Positions 6,735 to 8,883 of a stretch of 8,883 nucleotides of DNA are shown here, piece after piece. Location of the stretch: positions 1 through 8,883 of the forward strand of contig JACRQB010000237.1 in assembly GCA_016222925.1 (NCBI GenBank), read 5' to 3'. Made by a program: the position numbers and the translations under genes. A model generated the notes under the pieces. That model made no database searches and was not told where the DNA came from. It saw only the letters and a list, made by a program, of their open reading frames with translations. The DNA is from Nitrospirota bacterium (GTDB lineage Bacteria > Nitrospirota > Nitrospiria > Nitrospirales > Nitrospiraceae). The first letter of the stretch is position 1; every line of letters begins with the position of its first letter.

Positions 6735-8039
6735 ATGCTGCTCATAATGTCTCAGCGATCCCCACAATCAGTCACCAGAACGATGGTCGTTGCATGTTGG
6801 ATCATCGGCACAAGTGCGTTGATGCACCCATGTGGAAGTTGGGCAGACGACATTCCCCCTGGTCTTCCTTCAAGCATTGTTTCAACTCCCGATATGGGCC
6901 CCTTGCAGGAGGACGACGACGTCGATCCGAATCTTGTCCCGTTGGAGCCTGAACTGACGCTCTCGCCCCCCGATTTATCTTCCACCGAGGACAAGCCCGA
7001 ACAGCTCGGAGACGCAACCGCTCAAGACACCACGAATACGGACAATCAGGGCACCGTCTACAACATTCCCGTCGTCATTGATCAGTCCGTGCAAAGCCAT
7101 ATTCATTTTTTCAATACCTCAATTCGAAATCGGTTTGAACAATGGCTCTTGCGCTTCAGCCGTTATCGCCCGTTGGTCGAAAACATTTTTGCCGAGTTCA
7201 ATCTTCCGAGCGACCTCGTGAATCTCTCCCTTGTTGAGAGCGGGTTCAACCCCTACGCCTATTCACGGGCAAAAGCTACGGGCCCATGGCAGTTCATGAA
7301 AGGGACCGGATTACTCTATGGGTTGCGGATCGATCACTACGTTGACGAACGGCGCGACCCTATCAAATCCACCGTGGCCGCGGCGCGGTACCTGCGAGAC
7401 CTCTACGATTTATTCGGCGCGTGGCCTTTGGCCATGGCGGCCTACAATGCGGGCGAAGGAAAGGTGCTACGGGCTCTTCACAAGGCGCAGGCCGAATCCT
7501 TCTCGGAGATCTCACGAACGAAGCTCATTCGGCTAGAGACAAAGCAATATGTTCCCCGAATTATGGCTGCAACGATCATTGCGAAGAACCCCGACCAATA
7601 CGGGTTCAAGCAAGATTCCGCTCCTTTGCATGAATTCGAAGAGGTCGTCGTCACCCGCCCCTTGCATTTCCGGGCCATTTCAAACGTCACCGGCATTCCC
7701 TATAACGAGCTTCGGTTATTGAATCCAGAACTTCGGCGAGATGCGACACCTCCAGGCGATACGGCCTACCATCTGAAAATTCCTGTTGGAATGAGTGCAA
7801 AAGTGTTGGAATTGATCGAACGAGTTCCCACCTACAAGTTTCCTCCCCTGCCAGCAATTCAAGATCGACAGGTTCGACAGGCCAAGGCCGGTTCTGCTCA
7901 CTGGTATCGAGTCCGAGGGGGCGACACGCTTGAAAAGATCTCTCGAAGATTCAGGATTCCTATCAAGACCCTTAAATCCCACAATGGCCTTTCAGGTCCT
8001 GTTCTTAAAACCGGTGAACTGCTGAACATCGGTCGGTAG
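6735..8039 (+). CDS. MltD-type membrane-bound/periplasmic lytic murein transglycosylase (SLT + LysM)
   Basis: The family cleaves the MurNAc-GlcNAc bond of peptidoglycan non-hydrolytically, leaving 1,6-anhydroMurNAc. Residues ~17-37 (MVVACWIIGTSALMHPCGSWA) are a Sec signal segment with likely cleavage after SWA; the Cys is not in a lipobox, unlike E. coli MltD, a lipoprotein. An acidic, Pro/Ser/Thr-rich low-complexity linker (~38-108) precedes the SLT domain (~140-290), with catalytic Glu168 in SLVESGFNPYAYS, the GPWQFM motif (~183-188) and AMAAYNAGEGKV (~233-244). Residues ~303-362 resemble the degenerate LysM-like middle segment of MltD, and ~389-434 are a clear LysM (HWYRVRGGDTLEKIS...L-NIGR) for glycan binding. 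At 434 residues it is near E. coli MltD (~450). No good ribosome site precedes any candidate start (6735, 6747, 6783); 6747 keeps a basic n-region and is a serious alternative. It is divergent from the chimera and convergent with the next gene. Confidence 0.9.
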   Translation: MLLIMSQRSPQSVTRTMVVACWIIGTSALMHPCGSWADDIPPGLPSSIVSTPDMGPLQEDDDVDPNLVPLEPELTLSPPDLSSTEDKPEQLGDATAQDTTNTDNQGTVYNIPVVIDQSVQSHIHFFNTSIRNRFEQWLLRFSRYRPLVENIFAEFNLPSDLVNLSLVESGFNPYAYSRAKATGPWQFMKGTGLLYGLRIDHYVDERRDPIKSTVAAARYLRDLYDLFGAWPLAMAAYNAGEGKVLRALHKAQAESFSEISRTKLIRLETKQYVPRIMAATIIAKNPDQYGFKQDSAPLHEFEEVVVTRPLHFRAISNVTGIPYNELRLLNPELRRDATPPGDTAYHLKIPVGMSAKVLELIERVPTYKFPPLPAIQDRQVRQAKAGSAHWYRVRGGDTLEKISRRFRIPIKTLKSHNGLSGPVLKTGELLNIGR

Positions 8040-8073
8040 CAGCTGGCGTTCCCACGAAGATTGCTGCACCGAC
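8032..8073. terminator. Stem-loop between convergent genes, possible bidirectional terminator
   Basis: GTCGGTAGCAGC (8032-8043) pairs with GCTGCACCGAC (8063-8073): 11 bp with one bulged A and a 19-nt loop. The left arm includes the stop codon of the lytic transglycosylase gene, and the gene on the other strand ends at 8096. The position suits transcript-end formation or 3'-end protection for both genes. No T-run follows on either strand, so it is not a classical intrinsic terminator. Confidence 0.35.
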
Positions 8074-8095
8074 TGCTCGTCAGAGGGTAAGTTGC

Positions 8096-8866
8096 CTACG
8101 GTTTGGATGGCTTGGCGGGTGCTGAAAGAGCGGGAGCGGTCGGTGCCGGCTCCGGATTTTTCTTCGCCTCCATCACCTTCACACGCATGGCGGCTTCGCT
8201 CGTCAGCGGAGAGTTGGGATAGGTCTTCATCAGCTCCTGATAATGCTTCAAGGCTTCATCGGGCTTCGAGCGATTCTCTTCCAATCTGGCAACCTCAAAG
8301 AGCGCATGATCCCGGTTCATCGCGCCAGGAATCTCGAGGATCGTCGAGTAGGTCTTGACCGCTTGATCAAGGTCTCCCTTGAGCTGGTAGGCGTAGCCTA
8401 GTTTTTGATGCACGAGACCGAGAAGCGACACATGAGTCCCATACGTAGAAATAAACCGGTTATACGCCTCGATCGCTGACGCGAGATCGTTCGACTGAAG
8501 ATAGGCATTGCCAAGGCTGAATTGCGCGAGCGGGGCCGTCGGAGTGCGAGGATACTCATTGACCACCCGCTGGTACAGAGCGATCGCTTCTTTTAAATTA
8601 GCTGACGCTTTCTGCGGATCACTGGCCGCACGGGCAAATAGATGGACGGTCGCTTCTCGTTCAAGATCCTGCGCCTTCCCAGCATTTTGTGCGTCAAACC
8701 ACAAGACGCCCCAGACCCCTCCCCCCATCAGAAGGAGAAGCACAAACCCAACCACAATCGACCAGCGATAGGTCGCCAGTCCGAGCATCCAATGCTCAAG
8801 CCCGCTCACGAGGTGAGCTTCATCCACTGGCAACGTCCGAGGTGGAACTTTAATTCGGTATGTCAT
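8096..8866 (-). CDS. Membrane-anchored periplasmic TPR protein (YfgM/BamD-like architecture)
   Basis: The 256-residue product has a short basic N-terminus, one transmembrane helix (~35-57, SIVVGFVLLLLMGGGVWGVLWF) without a signal-peptidase site, a helical segment (~60-95), and about four TPR-like units (~96-225) of the outer-membrane-assembly/TolA-associated style (ALYQRVVNEYPRTP, AIEAYNRFISTYG, ALKHYQELMKTYPNSP). It ends in a Pro/Ala-rich tail (~237-256). The layout (N-in, one helix, periplasmic TPR) resembles YfgM, the SecYEG ancillary subunit, and BamD/YbgF-type repeats, but no family-defining residue was recognised, so the function stays open. The ATG at 8866 has AGGTGAT (8875-8881) 8 nt upstream. 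The window ends 17 bp upstream, so an operon partner beyond the edge cannot be judged. The stop is TAG at 8096-8098. Confidence 0.85.
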   Translation of the reverse strand: MTYRIKVPPRTLPVDEAHLVSGLEHWMLGLATYRWSIVVGFVLLLLMGGGVWGVLWFDAQNAGKAQDLEREATVHLFARAASDPQKASANLKEAIALYQRVVNEYPRTPTAPLAQFSLGNAYLQSNDLASAIEAYNRFISTYGTHVSLLGLVHQKLGYAYQLKGDLDQAVKTYSTILEIPGAMNRDHALFEVARLEENRSKPDEALKHYQELMKTYPNSPLTSEAAMRVKVMEAKKNPEPAPTAPALSAPAKPSKP

Positions 8867-8883
8867 CAGAAATCATCACCTAA

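Noticed and set aside
6459..6767. 102-codon minus-strand open frame across the divergent intergenic region
   Set aside because: It overlaps both promoters and the start of the chimera, has no recognisable domain, and its composition looks like translated leader DNA.
1..8883. Mobile elements, CRISPR arrays, tRNA or rRNA genes, phage or defence systems
   Set aside because: No transposase, regularly spaced repeats, cloverleaf or rRNA-like segments were seen by eye, and nearly all of the window is accounted for by housekeeping or envelope genes.

Overview
The window reads as an ordinary chromosomal segment of a Gram-negative, moderately GC-rich bacterium. It has a replicative helicase, amino-acid biosynthesis genes, a periplasmic peptidoglycan hydrolase and two TPR proteins, and no mobile element, CRISPR array, rRNA or tRNA was seen. 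Protein style and gene content (a long HisZ, a class V aminotransferase next to a SerA with ASB and ACT domains, MltD-like SLT/LysM) recall Nitrospira and relatives in Nitrospirota. That placement is from memory of the families, without any search, and is tentative.

Layout. Positions 6465 down to 1 form one minus-strand block: an 821-residue aminotransferase/phosphoglycerate dehydrogenase chimera, 22 bp, hisZ, a 4-nt ATGA overlap, dnaB, 82 bp containing a separate promoter, and a TPR lipoprotein gene that runs off the left edge. Positions 6466-6734 are a divergent intergenic region with one sigma70-like promoter in each direction. Positions 6735-8039 on the plus strand encode an MltD-type lytic transglycosylase. 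A 56-bp gap with a stem-loop separates it from a convergent minus-strand gene (8096-8866) for a membrane-anchored periplasmic TPR protein.

The outstanding item is the chimera. Its first ~378 residues look like a complete class V PLP aminotransferase. Without any linker it becomes a D-3-phosphoglycerate dehydrogenase starting at the strand normally found around residue 88 of SerA. The first ~87 SerA residues (half of the substrate-binding domain, including the usual R-S and R-A-G-x-G-x-D-N-V-D segments) are absent. The NAD-binding domain, the catalytic Arg/Glu/His, and the ASB and ACT domains remain. This is what an in-frame deletion of about 260 coding bases plus the intergenic spacer between two adjacent genes would give. 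It is either a real gene fusion with a crippled or repurposed dehydrogenase, or an assembly collapse; reads across 5320-5340 would decide.

The aminotransferase and SerA parts correspond to the first two steps of serine synthesis, and HisZ belongs to the first step of histidine synthesis. Their co-transcription with dnaB may simply be operon packing.
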